NCBI RefSeq assembly: GCF_002263215.1 | Contig: NZ_NLFK01000013.1 | Span: 1 to 58,634, forward strand | Reading direction: 5' to 3' | Length of the DNA stretch: 58,634 bases | DNA from: Actinobacillus seminis | GTDB lineage: Bacteria; Pseudomonadota; Gammaproteobacteria; Enterobacterales; Pasteurellaceae | Program-made: the position numbers and the translations under genes | Notes under the pieces: model-generated | What the model saw: the letters and a program-made list of their open reading frames with translations, nothing else | The model's database searches: none | What the model was told of the DNA's origin: nothing | Part shown: positions 9,224 to 18,419 of the stretch, piece by piece | How the letters are laid out: every line of letters starts with the position of its first letter | Position numbering within the stretch: the stretch's first letter is position 1

Positions 9224-9259
9224 ATTAAGTCATTTTCTCATTAGAGGAAATGACTTAAT
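9224..9259. terminator. Bidirectional hairpin between the Dcu gene and the DUF2310 gene
   Basis: A perfect 12-bp inverted repeat ATTAAGTCATTT / AAATGACTTAAT (9224-9235, 9248-9259) fills the 49-base gap between two convergent genes. It is A/T-rich on both flanks and so can serve both strands. Confidence 0.75.
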
Positions 9260-9261
9260 TC

Positions 9262-10041
9262 TTATAACCAATTCCAAGATAAATTCGATATGAGGCGACA
9301 ATGATCGCATTTAAAATAAAACAGATCAAATAGCGGCTCTGTGAGTTTCCATTCCTGTTGGCAATTTGGGCAGTGGCGTTGTTGTTCTGTGGTTAAACTT
9401 TCGCCGCCAACGCGGTAAAGATAGTAATAGGTCGGTATGCCGGTGTGGTGTTCGATATCTTGTGCTAAATAACGTCCGTGTTTGGTGAGGGTGCTATCGA
9501 TAGCGGAAATTTGTTGTAAGGCGTGCTGTTCAAGTGCTGATCCGTTCATTTGCAATTGATCACAGGCTTGCCAATTTTCTTGCCATTTGATCACATCCAT
9601 ACTTAAATGCGGTGCTTTTTTTAGGGATTGATATAACGGAATTGGCGCAAAATCGTCGCCGCTGTGTAACGGAGAGCAAGAATGCAAATGGGTGGTATAA
9701 AGTAATTGCCATCGGGGAGTTTTCTGACAAGTGGAGTCGGAATTGAGATCGTCGGCAACCACTTGAAAATTATCGAAAAAAATCCCCGCACTTTTTGCTT
9801 TTTCCAAAGCGCGATCAACTTCTATATTATTTAATTCCGGTAATAAACTGTGTTGTTGCGGACAAATGACGCGAGCGGCAAAACCGAGTTGTTTTTCTTG
9901 TTCTGCAAGATAAAGCGGAATTTCTCTGCCGATAATTTGTCCGTTATAGCGCCATTGATCGATAATTTGATTGATCAGATAGCGTCCTTGTTCAAGCGCG
10001 CAATCGGTATGATAGCGAAAAAATACGTCGATAATATACAT
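9262..10041 (-). CDS. Zn-ribbon protein, DUF2310 family
   Basis: A 259-residue protein of the DUF2310 family, described as possibly nucleic-acid binding. The C-terminus carries a four-cysteine zinc ribbon: CPNC (Cys224, Cys227) and CDHC (Cys245, Cys248). The N-terminal two thirds have no motif I recognise. No signal peptide or membrane segment, so it is cytoplasmic. It is divergent from yqcC-truC across a gap of about 100 bases. Function unknown. Confidence 0.8.
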   Translation of the reverse strand: MYIIDVFFRYHTDCALEQGRYLINQIIDQWRYNGQIIGREIPLYLAEQEKQLGFAARVICPQQHSLLPELNNIEVDRALEKAKSAGIFFDNFQVVADDLNSDSTCQKTPRWQLLYTTHLHSCSPLHSGDDFAPIPLYQSLKKAPHLSMDVIKWQENWQACDQLQMNGSALEQHALQQISAIDSTLTKHGRYLAQDIEHHTGIPTYYYLYRVGGESLTTEQQRHCPNCQQEWKLTEPLFDLFYFKCDHCRLISNLSWNWL

Positions 10042-10142
10042 AGGATACTATTTGCTGTTAATCATAGAGTGGATAAACATAGCCAAATTTCATAAAATAT
10101 ACAAATAGTTTATGGGGAATGTCCGATAATTTAGGAATTTTT

Positions 10143-10457
10143 ATGAAAGAGCAAACAAAATTGCATTTAGCGGCGTTGCAAAAGGTGATGCAAGAATTGG
10201 AATTATGGCAAACCATGCCGCCGGTAGAGTCAGCATTTTTAAGTAACGAGCCTTTTTCTATGGATACCATGAGCGCAAGTGAATGGTTACAATGGGTGTT
10301 TATTCCTCGAATGTATGCTTTATTGGAAAGCGATTTACCGTTGCCGGCGAAGATTGCCATTGTGCCTTATATTGAAGAAGCACTGAAAGAATTGGACGAT
10401 TTACCGCGCCTTTTGCAGCCGCTCAGTGAAATTGAAAAAATTTGTCAGCAGCAATAA
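10143..10457 (+). CDS. yqcC: YqcC family protein (DUF446)
   Basis: A 104-residue protein with the family core PFSMDTMSASEWLQWVFIPR and following MYALLESDLPLP. Its role is unknown. I chose the ATG at 10143, preceded by TTAGGAATT, over the ATG at 10119, whose purine-rich tract lies too close. Its TAA overlaps the ATG of truC as TAATG, the pairing also seen in E. coli (yqcC-truC), which suggests coupled translation and perhaps a link to tRNA modification. Confidence 0.88.
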   Translation: MKEQTKLHLAALQKVMQELELWQTMPPVESAFLSNEPFSMDTMSASEWLQWVFIPRMYALLESDLPLPAKIAIVPYIEEALKELDDLPRLLQPLSEIEKICQQQ

Positions 10458-11191
10458 TGTTACTGGATATTCTTTATCAAGACGAGCATCTTGTGGCGGT
10501 CAATAAGCCGGCGGGTATGTTGGTGCATCGCAGTTGGCTGGATTCAGGCGAGAGGCAATTTGTCATGCAAACTTTGCGCGATCAGTTGGGGCAGTTGGTT
10601 TATCCCATTCACCGTCTGGATCGCCCGACTTCCGGTGTATTGTTGTTTGCCTTGAATAGCGAATGTGCGAATTTGCTTTGTCGGCAATTTGAGCAAAAAT
10701 CGGTAGAAAAATCTTATTTGGCGGTGGTGCGCGGCTATGTTCATGGTGCGGCGCAGATTGATTATCCGCTGAAAATTCAATTGGATAAAATTGCTGATAA
10801 ATTTTCTCGTCAAGACAAAGCGCCTCAAGAAGCGCTGACCGATTATGTCGGATTGGATACCGCAGAAATGCCTTATGCGGTAGGACGTTATCAAACTAGT
10901 CGTTATTCCTTGATCAGATTAATTCCCCGGACAGGACGTAAACACCAATTGCGTCGCCATATGAAGCATATTTTTCATCCGATTTTAGGCGATACACAAT
11001 ATGGCGATTTGCATCAAAATCGCGCCTTAACCGAGCATATTGGCGTCAATCGCTTGATGTTGCATTGTGAAAAATTGACTATTTTTCATCCGGTTACGCT
11101 GCAACGCCTTGAAATTGTTGCGCCACTTGACCAACAATGGCAGCAATTATTAGCACGTTTTGGCTGGTCAATAAAATCCATCCAAAATTGA
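10457..11191 (+). CDS. truC: tRNA pseudouridine(65) synthase TruC
   Basis: RluA-family pseudouridine synthase that makes pseudouridine 65 in some tRNAs. It is 244 residues long, with the catalytic motif HRLDRPTSGVLL (Asp55), the substrate-domain LIPRTGRKHQLRRHMKH, and no S4 domain, as expected for TruC. The ATG at 10457 overlaps the yqcC stop codon; the upstream TTG at 10442 lies inside yqcC and is not needed. Confidence 0.92.
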   Translation: MLLDILYQDEHLVAVNKPAGMLVHRSWLDSGERQFVMQTLRDQLGQLVYPIHRLDRPTSGVLLFALNSECANLLCRQFEQKSVEKSYLAVVRGYVHGAAQIDYPLKIQLDKIADKFSRQDKAPQEALTDYVGLDTAEMPYAVGRYQTSRYSLIRLIPRTGRKHQLRRHMKHIFHPILGDTQYGDLHQNRALTEHIGVNRLMLHCEKLTIFHPVTLQRLEIVAPLDQQWQQLLARFGWSIKSIQN

Positions 11192-11277
11192 CCGCCCTTT
11201 TAGGGAAAGAAAAACGATTTAGCATTTCGTTGAACTTAAGGTAGAATAAGGCACAAATCTCTTTATTGTGAGGATAT

Positions 11278-12408
11278 ATGGCATATACTACGTTTTCTCA
11301 AGCTAAAAATGATCAATTAAAAGAACCCATGTTCTTTGGACAAAATGTGAACGTCGCTCGTTATGATCAACAAAAATACGAAACCTTTGAAAAATTAATC
11401 GAAAAACAATTATCTTTTTTCTGGCGTCCGGAAGAAGTGGACGTGTCGCAAGATCGCATTGATTATCAGGCTTTGCCGGAACATGAAAAACATATTTTTA
11501 TCAGTAATTTAAAATATCAAACGTTGTTGGATTCCATCCAAGGTCGCAGCCCAAATGTGGCGTTATTACCTCTGGTTTCTATTCCGGAATTGGAAACTTG
11601 GATTGAAACTTGGACATTTTCTGAAACGATCCATTCGCGTTCTTATACTCATATTATCCGCAATATTGTTAACGATCCTTCTGTAGTATTTGATGATATT
11701 GTGACCAATAAAGAAATCATTAAACGGGCGCGCGATATTTCTGCTTATTATGATGATTTAATTCGCGACAGCCAGTTATACGGATTGTATGGCGAAGGCA
11801 CTTATACGGTGGATGGCAAAGAATGCGTGGTGACCTTACGTCATTTAAAAAAACAATTGTATTTATGTTTGATGAGCGTCAATGCGTTAGAAGCAATTCG
11901 TTTCTATGTGTCTTTTGCGTGTTCTTTTGCGTTTGCCGAGCGCCGATTAATGGAAGGGAATGCTAAAATCATCAAATTTATTGCCCGTGATGAATCTTTA
12001 CATTTAACCGGTACACAGCATATTTTGAACATTATGGCTGCCGGACAAGATGATCCGGAAATGGCGGAAATTGCGGAAGAATGTAAACAAGAAGCCTATG
12101 AGTTATTTGTCGCGGCGGCTGAACAAGAAAAAGAATGGGCAGATTATTTGTTTAAAGACGGTTCTATGATTGGTTTAAATCGCGATATTTTGGTGCAATA
12201 TGTTGAATATATTACCAATATTCGGATGCAAGCGGTGGGATTACCGTTACCGTTCCAGACGCGTTCCAATCCGATTCCGTGGATTAATGCTTGGCTTGTG
12301 TCTGATAATGTACAGGTGGCACCGCAAGAAGTGGAAGTCAGTTCCTATTTGGTGGGGCAAATTGATTCGAAAGTGGATACCAATGATTTCGGCGATTTTG
12401 ATTTGTAA
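11278..12408 (+). CDS. nrdB: Class Ia ribonucleotide reductase, beta (radical) subunit NrdB
   Basis: Provides the diferric-tyrosyl radical for reduction of ribonucleoside diphosphates by NrdA. At 376 residues it is full length. The iron-ligand and radical region [15 protein letters not shown] (with the radical Tyr), the second ligand helix in the stretch SFAFAE, and [14 protein letters not shown] are present, as is the C-terminal acidic tail ending DFGDFDL that docks into NrdA. The expected nrdA is not upstream: the preceding gene is truC, and neither nrdA nor yfaE occurs in the window. Confidence 0.96.
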   Translation: MAYTTFSQAKNDQLKEPMFFGQNVNVARYDQQKYETFEKLIEKQLSFFWRPEEVDVSQDRIDYQALPEHEKHIFISNLKYQTLLDSIQGRSPNVALLPLVSIPELETWIETWTFSETIHSRSYTHIIRNIVNDPSVVFDDIVTNKEIIKRARDISAYYDDLIRDSQLYGLYGEGTYTVDGKECVVTLRHLKKQLYLCLMSVNALEAIRFYVSFACSFAFAERRLMEGNAKIIKFIARDESLHLTGTQHILNIMAAGQDDPEMAEIAEECKQEAYELFVAAAEQEKEWADYLFKDGSMIGLNRDILVQYVEYITNIRMQAVGLPLPFQTRSNPIPWINAWLVSDNVQVAPQEVEVSSYLVGQIDSKVDTNDFGDFDL

Positions 12409-12427
12409 TTTCGGAATACAATGGGAA

Positions 12428-12452
12428 AAGTGCGGTCATTTTAACCGCACTT
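12428..12452. terminator. Uptake-signal dyad terminator between nrdB and yccS
   Basis: AAGTGCGGT (12428-12436) and ACCGCACTT (12444-12452) form a 9-bp stem with a 7-base loop, followed by seven more T. It lies between convergent genes and can terminate nrdB; the A-rich left side also suits the opposite strand. Confidence 0.85.
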
Positions 12453-12473
12453 TTTTTGTGCTATTTTTCTTTT

Positions 12474-14645
12474 TTATACTTCATTGGCAGTAAGTGAGGT
12501 TATCTTCGGATGGTGATAAAATATACTATGAAGTTGTGGCAGAATTTGGTAAATCAAGTTGAGTTGTTGCACCGGAATACTGAATTCGGTTTGTGTGCAA
12601 TTGATCACTTGATCATCACTTAACTGCTTGAGCGATAGTTCTATGTTGAGCAGGAGCTTGTTAAATATCTTCGGTGTGAGACTGTCGATATGTTCCAGCA
12701 CATAAATCATTTTTTTCGCAATAGGATAGAATTCCGCCAGAAAACTGATGGTTTGTGTGGTGCGTTTGAGGTTTTTGCGGTAGGCACCAAGGGCTGAAAT
12801 ATAACTAAGCAGAGAATAGTTAATTTTTAACAGCTCAAATCCTTCCTGTAAATGGGCTTTGTATTTTTGTGGTTCACTGCTCATGTCGGCAAGTGTTGTA
12901 CTCAGTGTGGCGGCGCAGTCGTGGGCGTTGCGACGGGCAATGCGATATTTCAAGAGATCGCCTTTGCCGAATTGCAATTGACTGATGACGTAAAGCAAAT
13001 ATTTCGCATCACTTTTTATTGCTTGGCGGATTACTTTATCCAATTGTAAATAACGCCAATCCGGCCATAAATAAGAGACGGCAAACCAGGCGATCAAGGC
13101 GCCGATAAGAGTATCCAGTAGGCGCGAGAAAGTTGCGGTGTGAATATCAAATCCCATTACGTTAAAACTGATTAAAACTTGTAATGTGATGAAAAAGGTG
13201 GAGTAACTGTAATTGTTACTGCGGAAAAAGAAAAATAGGGTACTGGTGACTACAATTAATCCCAGTTGCAACGCTAAAGTCGGTTGAATATAAGGCAGTA
13301 GGGAACCGATAATGACGCCGAGTATGGTGCCAATAATGCGCTGTTTTAAGCGTTTTTTGGTGGCGGAATAGTTGGGCTGACAGACAAAAATGGCAGTTAA
13401 TAATATCCAATAGCCACGATCCAATTGGAAATACTCAACAATAATACAGCTGATAAATACCACAATGGAAAGTCGTATTGCATGGCGGAACAATTGGGAA
13501 TTGAAATTGAGGTGGCTATGAATAGCCAGCCAAATATTTTTTAAACCGGTAATTTGTTCATTATGAATTTTGGCTTTTTCCGAATTTTCTTCTTGTACCG
13601 ATTGTGCTTGTTCCAGATGGCGCAATTGCCAATCTACACCTTGTAAATTATCAATTAAAGTTTTCAATGCAAATAAACGCTTGTCATTGGCATCTGAATA
13701 ATTTTTGGCATGAATTTCAAGGGATTGATTGATACCGAGAATGGCTTTTTCTAAGCGTACATTGTAATTATAAGTTTTATTTTGGCGTAAACTTTGCGCC
13801 ACATCACGACAGGCTTGCGCTTGCAGCTCAAGTAAGCGCTGAATACGGAAAATCAGATCGCTGTTTTTAAGCTGTTGCGCTAATTCAAAGTAATTGAAAT
13901 AGCTGGAATTTACGCGCTCGTGAATATCTTGTGCCGAAAAGTAAAATTTAAGCATTTTGGTGGTTCGGGCATGGCGATTTTGCCCCCGAATTCGATAAAA
14001 CAAGGCAGTTCGACAAGCATTAAAGGCGTCGATTAACGTACTGTTTTTCATGGCAAGGATGACTTGCTTGTTTGCTAGTTGCTCAATATCGTCAGGATCG
14101 AAAAATGCGGCTTTAGCTTCCAGATATTCAGCAAGCGCGACAAAGGATTTTGCCATATTTTCCTGTACCGGACGGTTAGGGAAAAACAAATAAACGATAA
14201 CGGTAATACTGCTGTAGAGCAAGGTTCCGCATAGAATGAGAAGCGGATTGAGATACCATAGGGTGTCGGGGAGATAGGTTAAGGTGGTATAGACCGCGAC
14301 CACTAGCGTACCGAATGAAATGGTTCTATAACGCAGTCCTACTGCACCGACGAGGGTAAATACAAAGGTTATCACTGTCATTAACAGGGTAAATTCCAGC
14401 CCTTTGCCTAAGGTTAATTGGACGCAAAGGGAGGAAATAGAAAAGGCGATTAGGGTATAAAAAATATTTTTTAAACGCCCGGTAAGACGATTATCAAGAT
14501 CTACCAAGCCGCCGGCAATGATACCTAACACTAATGGCATACTCTGTTGCGAGATGCCTAATACCCAAACTGTTATTGCGGCAAGGTTTACCGCGATAAA
14601 AATAGGAATTGCCGCAATAACTTTCGCATTGAACCAATTATTCAT
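12474..14645 (-). CDS. yccS: YccS/YhfK (FUSC) family inner-membrane protein
   Basis: A 723-residue protein with two blocks of membrane helices (residues about 10-160 and about 390-520) separated and followed by long soluble helical regions, the layout of YccS-type fusaric-acid-resistance-like proteins. The second block has the family stretch QPNYSATKKRLKQRIIGTILG. Substrate, if it is a transporter, is not known. It lies one base after yccF on the same strand, as in E. coli, so they are very likely co-transcribed. Confidence 0.85.
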   Translation of the reverse strand: MNNWFNAKVIAAIPIFIAVNLAAITVWVLGISQQSMPLVLGIIAGGLVDLDNRLTGRLKNIFYTLIAFSISSLCVQLTLGKGLEFTLLMTVITFVFTLVGAVGLRYRTISFGTLVVAVYTTLTYLPDTLWYLNPLLILCGTLLYSSITVIVYLFFPNRPVQENMAKSFVALAEYLEAKAAFFDPDDIEQLANKQVILAMKNSTLIDAFNACRTALFYRIRGQNRHARTTKMLKFYFSAQDIHERVNSSYFNYFELAQQLKNSDLIFRIQRLLELQAQACRDVAQSLRQNKTYNYNVRLEKAILGINQSLEIHAKNYSDANDKRLFALKTLIDNLQGVDWQLRHLEQAQSVQEENSEKAKIHNEQITGLKNIWLAIHSHLNFNSQLFRHAIRLSIVVFISCIIVEYFQLDRGYWILLTAIFVCQPNYSATKKRLKQRIIGTILGVIIGSLLPYIQPTLALQLGLIVVTSTLFFFFRSNNYSYSTFFITLQVLISFNVMGFDIHTATFSRLLDTLIGALIAWFAVSYLWPDWRYLQLDKVIRQAIKSDAKYLLYVISQLQFGKGDLLKYRIARRNAHDCAATLSTTLADMSSEPQKYKAHLQEGFELLKINYSLLSYISALGAYRKNLKRTTQTISFLAEFYPIAKKMIYVLEHIDSLTPKIFNKLLLNIELSLKQLSDDQVINCTQTEFSIPVQQLNLIYQILPQLHSIFYHHPKITSLTANEV

Positions 14646-14646
14646 A

Positions 14647-15093
14647 TTAATGATCGTAAAATTGTTGTTGTGCCGCTCGTTGACGAGCTAGTTGAGCTAA
14701 TTCTTTGGAGACGACACGTTGTCCAACCGGAAATAAGGAAATACCGGCGAGTTTAAAATTGGCTAAACCGACGGGAATGCCGATAATGGTGATACATTGC
14801 GAAATACCGGCGATAATATGGAAAATGCACAACCACCAACCGAATAAAATAAACCAAACCACGTTAAATACGCTACCTAATGTATTTAATGTAGCGCTTT
14901 TCGGTTCAAGATATTTCACATGAATAATATCATTGCCAAAAGGCACAAATGACATTTTGGTGATTTCCCAGCAGCTTCGGCTGTAAGGCAGAGTGACGAT
15001 CAGGACGGCGCTGACGATTGTCGCTAAAAACCAACCTAGCGTAGTGGCAAATCCGCCGAGAATAAAATTTAAAATGTTTAAAATCAGAGCCAT
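14647..15093 (-). CDS. yccF: YccF family inner-membrane protein (DUF307)
   Basis: A 148-residue hydrophobic protein with about three to four membrane helices and the duplicated YccF-type pattern (ILNFILGGFATTLGW, later VWFILFGWWLCIFHIIAG). Function is unknown. It is encoded immediately before yccS and 8 bases after mgsA on the same strand, which points to an mgsA-yccF-yccS transcript. The E. coli order is the same except that helD lies between mgsA and yccF there. Confidence 0.87.
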   Translation of the reverse strand: MALILNILNFILGGFATTLGWFLATIVSAVLIVTLPYSRSCWEITKMSFVPFGNDIIHVKYLEPKSATLNTLGSVFNVVWFILFGWWLCIFHIIAGISQCITIIGIPVGLANFKLAGISLFPVGQRVVSKELAQLARQRAAQQQFYDH

Positions 15094-15101
15094 AGGTGGT
15101 C

Positions 15102-15560
15102 CTATTTAATCCGAGCTTGTAAATAACCTTGATAATCAGGAATGCGAATATCAATAGATTGATTAAAATGAGGCGAGCTAATGAGAAAATCTGCTGTTGC
15201 CATATTCATTGCTACCGGAATATTCCAAACCGTAGCAATTCGCATTAAGGCTTTCACATCAGGATCATGAGGTACCGCATTCATTGGATCCCAGAAGAAA
15301 ATCAGCAAATCAATTTTATTTTCCGCGATTAATCCGCCTAATTGCTGATCACCACCCATTGGACCGCTTAATAGATTGGCAATTTTCAGCTGCGTTTCTT
15401 GCCGGATTAGATTACCGGTGGTTCCGGTAGCGTATAACGTATGTTGGCTTAGTAAAGTGCGGTTGTTTCTACACCAATTTATGAGATCTTGTTTGCAGTG
15501 ATCATGTGCGACAAGAGCAATGCTTTTATGCGGGGATAGAGTTCTGGTGATGGTTTGCAT
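15102..15560 (-). CDS. mgsA: Methylglyoxal synthase
   Basis: Converts dihydroxyacetone phosphate to methylglyoxal and phosphate, a bypass that relieves sugar-phosphate build-up. It is 152 residues, the standard length. The phosphate-binding LVAHDHCK (His19, Asp20), TGTTG (residues 45-49) and the catalytic Asp71 in [10 protein letters not shown] are all present, and FFWDPM follows. A good ribosome-binding site, GAGGAATT, precedes the ATG. An uptake signal lies inside the gene at 15455-15463. Confidence 0.95.
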   Translation of the reverse strand: MQTITRTLSPHKSIALVAHDHCKQDLINWCRNNRTLLSQHTLYATGTTGNLIRQETQLKIANLLSGPMGGDQQLGGLIAENKIDLLIFFWDPMNAVPHDPDVKALMRIATVWNIPVAMNMATADFLISSPHFNQSIDIRIPDYQGYLQARIK

Positions 15561-15575
15561 AATTCCTCCTCAAAT

Positions 15576-15605
15576 AAAAAAGTGAGCAATTTAAGCTCAC
15601 TTTTT
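15576..15605 (-). terminator. Hairpin terminator after the yccT-like gene
   Basis: An 11-bp stem AAAAAGTGAGC / GCTCACTTTTT (15576-15586, 15595-15605). On the minus strand it ends in a T run about 30 bases after the yccT-like stop codon, upstream of mgsA. Confidence 0.8.
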
Positions 15606-15636
15606 ATTATAGCAAAACGAAACCGGCAATCATCAA

Positions 15637-16296
15637 TTATTTCAATTTTTTAGCCCAGTCTAAGAAACGCGCTTGAGTTTCTTTATCCGCTTGTTGGAAC
15701 CAATATTGCAATTGTTGTTCAGCCACATTTTCACCTTGTACGATGACTTTTCCTTTATTTGCTTTGGTTGCGAAACCGGCTACCGCAGCAGGAACCGCAG
15801 TCGTCGCTAATGAAGAAACCGAGGCGGCTGCGCCGGAGGTATTATAATCAGATAAGGTGTTTACAAGATTAACACCCGGCAAAAAACCTTCCTGTGCCAA
15901 GGTATCTTGTTTGGTCGCAATTTCACGACCGGAAACGGTTTTTACTGAAATTGTTGGATTTTTTTTGAAATTTTTTGCGTCACGCTCGTCTTCAATACGC
16001 GGTGCAGAAATCACCACATCTTCTTGGGAACCTTGGAAAGAGATAATAATTGGAGCAGATTCGAATAATTCGCGGTCGGAGCCTGCACGGATAATTTCAC
16101 TCACTCTCACTACAACTTGGTGCATTTGTGAATCGTTTACATTGAAAGAATTGGTTGATTTTAAAAGAGAAGTTGCCGGTTTTTTTCCATCAATCGCTAA
16201 AAATTCAATATTAGTTGAACTGGTTACAACACCTGCAAAGCTGGCTGTACTCATTAATAGGGCGGTAGTCGCCAATGCAGCAGAACGGAATTTCAT
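15637..16296 (-). CDS. yccT: YccT/CsgI family periplasmic protein (DUF2057)
   Basis: A 219-residue exported protein. The Sec signal peptide spans residues about 1-21 (ALATTALLMSTASFA, cleavage before GVV). The mature part fits the DUF2057 family: strands with FLAIDGKKP and VNDSQMHQVVVRVSEI near the start. In E. coli the homologue was reported to inhibit curli polymerisation (CsgI); there are no curli genes in this window, so the role here is open. The ATG at 16296 follows AAAGGAGCAATT; the longer frame from 16320 is not needed. Confidence 0.8.
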   Translation of the reverse strand: MKFRSAALATTALLMSTASFAGVVTSSTNIEFLAIDGKKPATSLLKSTNSFNVNDSQMHQVVVRVSEIIRAGSDRELFESAPIIISFQGSQEDVVISAPRIEDERDAKNFKKNPTISVKTVSGREIATKQDTLAQEGFLPGVNLVNTLSDYNTSGAAASVSSLATTAVPAAVAGFATKANKGKVIVQGENVAEQQLQYWFQQADKETQARFLDWAKKLK

Positions 16297-16461
16297 AATT
16301 GCTCCTTTATCTAGATACAATCTTTACAAATAATTAAATGGGTTTATTCTCAAAGGAATGATTGCTATCCTATTCCAATTCAAAGAGAATGAAAATAGAA
16401 AAGTGCATTTTCTTTAAAAAATTTTTTAAATTTAGCAATAAATTGAAGGATAATGTGGGTG

Positions 16462-16737
16462 ATGATGTTAAAAAAACATTTTTTGATCTATGGTCGGGTA
16501 CAGGGCGTCGGTTTTCGTTATTTTACGTGGAAACAAGCCAATGAATTAGCGTTATGTGGCATGGTTCGAAATCGACAAGACGGTAGCGTCGAAGTGATTG
16601 CCATGGGAGAGGATTCACAAATAGATGCCTTATATCATTGGCTACAGCAGGGACCAAAAACCGCCGATGTCAAACAGGTCATTATGCAAGATTATGTTGG
16701 ACAAGCGGTTTTTGATGATTTTTCTGTGCAACGCTAA
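16462..16737 (+). CDS. acyP: Acylphosphatase
   Basis: Small cytoplasmic hydrolase of acyl phosphates, about 91 residues. The catalytic Arg is in YGRVQGVGFRYF and the catalytic Asn in GMVRNRQDGSVEV. The start is uncertain: ATG at 16453, GTG at 16459, ATG at 16462 and ATG at 16465 are all in frame, and GAAGGA at 16445-16450 best fits a start at 16459-16462. It is convergent with tusE, which matches the yccX-tusE neighbourhood of enterobacteria. Confidence 0.92.
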   Translation: MMLKKHFLIYGRVQGVGFRYFTWKQANELALCGMVRNRQDGSVEVIAMGEDSQIDALYHWLQQGPKTADVKQVIMQDYVGQAVFDDFSVQR

Positions 16738-16759
16738 AGATTGATGAAGATTAAGCGGC

Positions 16760-17089
16760 TTAAAGGCATTTTGCCGGTTTCGGTAGTCCCGCGAGTTTGG
16801 TGGCTTGTTTTGCCGGACCTTCAGGAAAAAGACGTTGCAGATAACGACTATTGCCTTTTTCCGCTCCTAATTTTTCTGCCAGCGATTTTACTAACATCCG
16901 AATGGCGGGAGAGGTGTGGTATTCTTGGTAGAACTGGCGCACGAAATAAATCACTTCCCAATGCGCCTCGGTTAGCACAATATTTTCTTGCTGCGCAATA
17001 GCTTTTGCCACATCTTCATTCCACAGCGACATATCTGCCAAATAACCGGTTGCGTCGGTTTCAAGCGTTATATTATTAACGATTAACAT
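16760..17089 (-). CDS. tusE: Sulfurtransferase TusE (DsrC family)
   Basis: Accepts sulfur from TusBCD and passes it to MnmA for 2-thiolation of uridine 34 in tRNA. It is 109 residues, with the DsrC-type core [20 protein letters not shown] and the essential penultimate cysteine Cys108 in the C-terminal KPAKCL. The ATG at 17089 is preferred, preceded by GGAGGG about 12 bases away. tusBCD is not in the window. Confidence 0.93.
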   Translation of the reverse strand: MLIVNNITLETDATGYLADMSLWNEDVAKAIAQQENIVLTEAHWEVIYFVRQFYQEYHTSPAIRMLVKSLAEKLGAEKGNSRYLQRLFPEGPAKQATKLAGLPKPAKCL

Positions 17090-17112
17090 AAAAAACAATA
17101 CCCTCCGATCAA

Positions 17113-17135
17113 AAACACCCCAAAACGGGGTGTTT
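17113..17135 (-). terminator. Hairpin terminator after yccA
   Basis: A perfect 9-bp stem AAACACCCC / GGGGTGTTT (17113-17121, 17127-17135). Read on the minus strand it ends in a run of five T, 18 bases after the yccA stop codon, separating yccA from tusE. Confidence 0.88.
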
Positions 17136-17152
17136 CATTGAGACTGCATAAA

Positions 17153-17815
17153 TTAGTCGTTGTTATTTAAAATACCTAATAAATTCAATAGGCTGATAAA
17201 TAAATTGTAGAGTGAAACGTATAAACTTACGGTTGCACGAATATAGTTTGTTTCTCCGCCATGAACGATATTGCTGGTTTCATATAAAATCCCCATAGTA
17301 GAAAATATGATAAATAATGCGCTGATCGCCACATAAAGCGCCGGTGTATTAAAGAAGAAACTTGCCACCATGCCGACAAGTAGAACCACAAAAAGTGCAA
17401 ACATCATGCCGGATAAGAAAGACATATCTTTTTTCGTGGTTAACACATAAGCCGAGCAAGCGAAAAAGACCGCAGCGGTACCGGCAAGCGCGAGCACCAC
17501 TAAATCACCTAATCCGGCTCCCACGTAATGACTTAAAATTGGACCGAGAGAATAACCCAAAAATCCGGTTAATGCGAAGGTGGATAAAATCCCCCAACCG
17601 CTATTTGCTAACGCATTATTTAAAAATAACAACCCGTAAAATCCGACTAGTAACACGACAAAATGCAAGCGAGGTAAATTTAAACTCATGGCGGCAAACG
17701 CAACGATCGCCGAAAAAGTTAAGGTTAATGCCAGTAAAAAGTATGTATTACGCAACACTTTATTGGTTGCCAAAACCGACTCTCTGCCTGCATCAACAAT
17801 AATACGAGATTCCAT
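17153..17815 (-). CDS. yccA: Bax inhibitor-1/TMBIM family protein YccA
   Basis: A 220-residue protein with about seven membrane helices, of the Bax-inhibitor-1 family. In E. coli YccA is a substrate and modulator of the FtsH protease at the inner membrane. The typical C-terminus is present ([20 protein letters not shown]), with an earlier conserved stretch [13 protein letters not shown]. It lies between tusE and tRNA-Ser, in the conserved acyP-tusE-yccA order. An ATG at 17815 follows CAGGAGC. Confidence 0.92.
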   Translation of the reverse strand: MESRIIVDAGRESVLATNKVLRNTYFLLALTLTFSAIVAFAAMSLNLPRLHFVVLLVGFYGLLFLNNALANSGWGILSTFALTGFLGYSLGPILSHYVGAGLGDLVVLALAGTAAVFFACSAYVLTTKKDMSFLSGMMFALFVVLLVGMVASFFFNTPALYVAISALFIIFSTMGILYETSNIVHGGETNYIRATVSLYVSLYNLFISLLNLLGILNNND

Positions 17816-18140
17816 AAAAGCTCCTGTGTAAGTTTAACAAAAAACAGATTATAAAGTAGCGGTTAGATGGGTAAAAGTCAATGTATTATCTACAAATTTT
17901 ATACTTCAATATGCGGCCATTTTTCGTTATGCCACACAAATTACGCTGTATATTTTCTTAAATTACAACAGATTGTTTAAGCTATGCAAATCAAGTCAAA
18001 CTTTGGTCACTCTTAGGGGGTAGGGTGAGATACATCAAAAATGAGCGTTGAAAAATGAAGCATTGAAAGAAATTGTAGAAAACAAAAAAGTTGCAGCTTA
18101 CTAATTCTTGAGATCGTAAACTTACAACTTCATAGAAAAA
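17816..18140. other. Non-coding gap between yccA and tRNA-Ser
   Basis: These 325 bases carry no supported gene. The part near 17816-17900 should hold the yccA promoter. A short G run (CTTAGGGGGTAGGG near 18011) stands out, but I can assign no function. No USS core and no long inverted repeat was seen. Confidence 0.5.
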
Positions 18141-18230
18141 TGGCGGAGGAAGTGAGATTCGAACTCACGGAGGGCGTAAACCCTCGCCGGTTTTCAAGAC
18201 CGGTGCCTTCAACCACTCGACCATTCCTCC
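18141..18230 (-). tRNA. serT: tRNA-Ser (anticodon UGA)
   Basis: A 90-base class II tRNA on the minus strand beginning GGAGGAATGGTCGAGTGG and ending CTTCCTCCGCCA, with the CCA encoded. The acceptor stem GGAGGAA pairs with TTCCTCC, the anticodon stem-loop CCGGTCTTGAAAACCGG gives anticodon TGA, a long variable arm (GAGGGTTTACGCCCTC) marks it as serine, and the T arm contains GTTCGAATC. Confidence 0.97.
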
Positions 18231-18345
18231 GTTGTGGATGTAGCGTAATATAATATAGAAAAAAAATGATGTAAATTAAAAAATAGAAGGGGAGCTTTTG
18301 AAAGAAGATTATTTATACATCTTGCACAAAATTAAGGCAAAAATA

Positions 18346-18380
18346 ACCGCACTTTGTGGGAAGTTGAGACAAAGTGCGGT
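18346..18380 (-). terminator. Uptake-signal dyad terminator after prmB
   Basis: ACCGCACTT (18346-18354) and AAGTGCGGT (18372-18380) form an inverted repeat, extended by one more pair, with a 17-base spacer. On the minus strand it lies 40 bases after the prmB stop codon and is followed by a T-rich stretch. Confidence 0.75.
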
Positions 18381-18419
18381 GAAAAAATGATGGGTTTTTA
18401 GGCTTATTCTATGTTTGTT

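Noticed and set aside
15857-16333. 158-codon open frame on the plus strand
   Set aside because: Antisense shadow of the yccT-like gene, with no ribosome-binding site or family features.
17362-17802. 146-codon open frame on the plus strand
   Set aside because: Antisense to yccA; composition rich in Arg, Pro and Lys as expected for a shadow of a hydrophobic gene.
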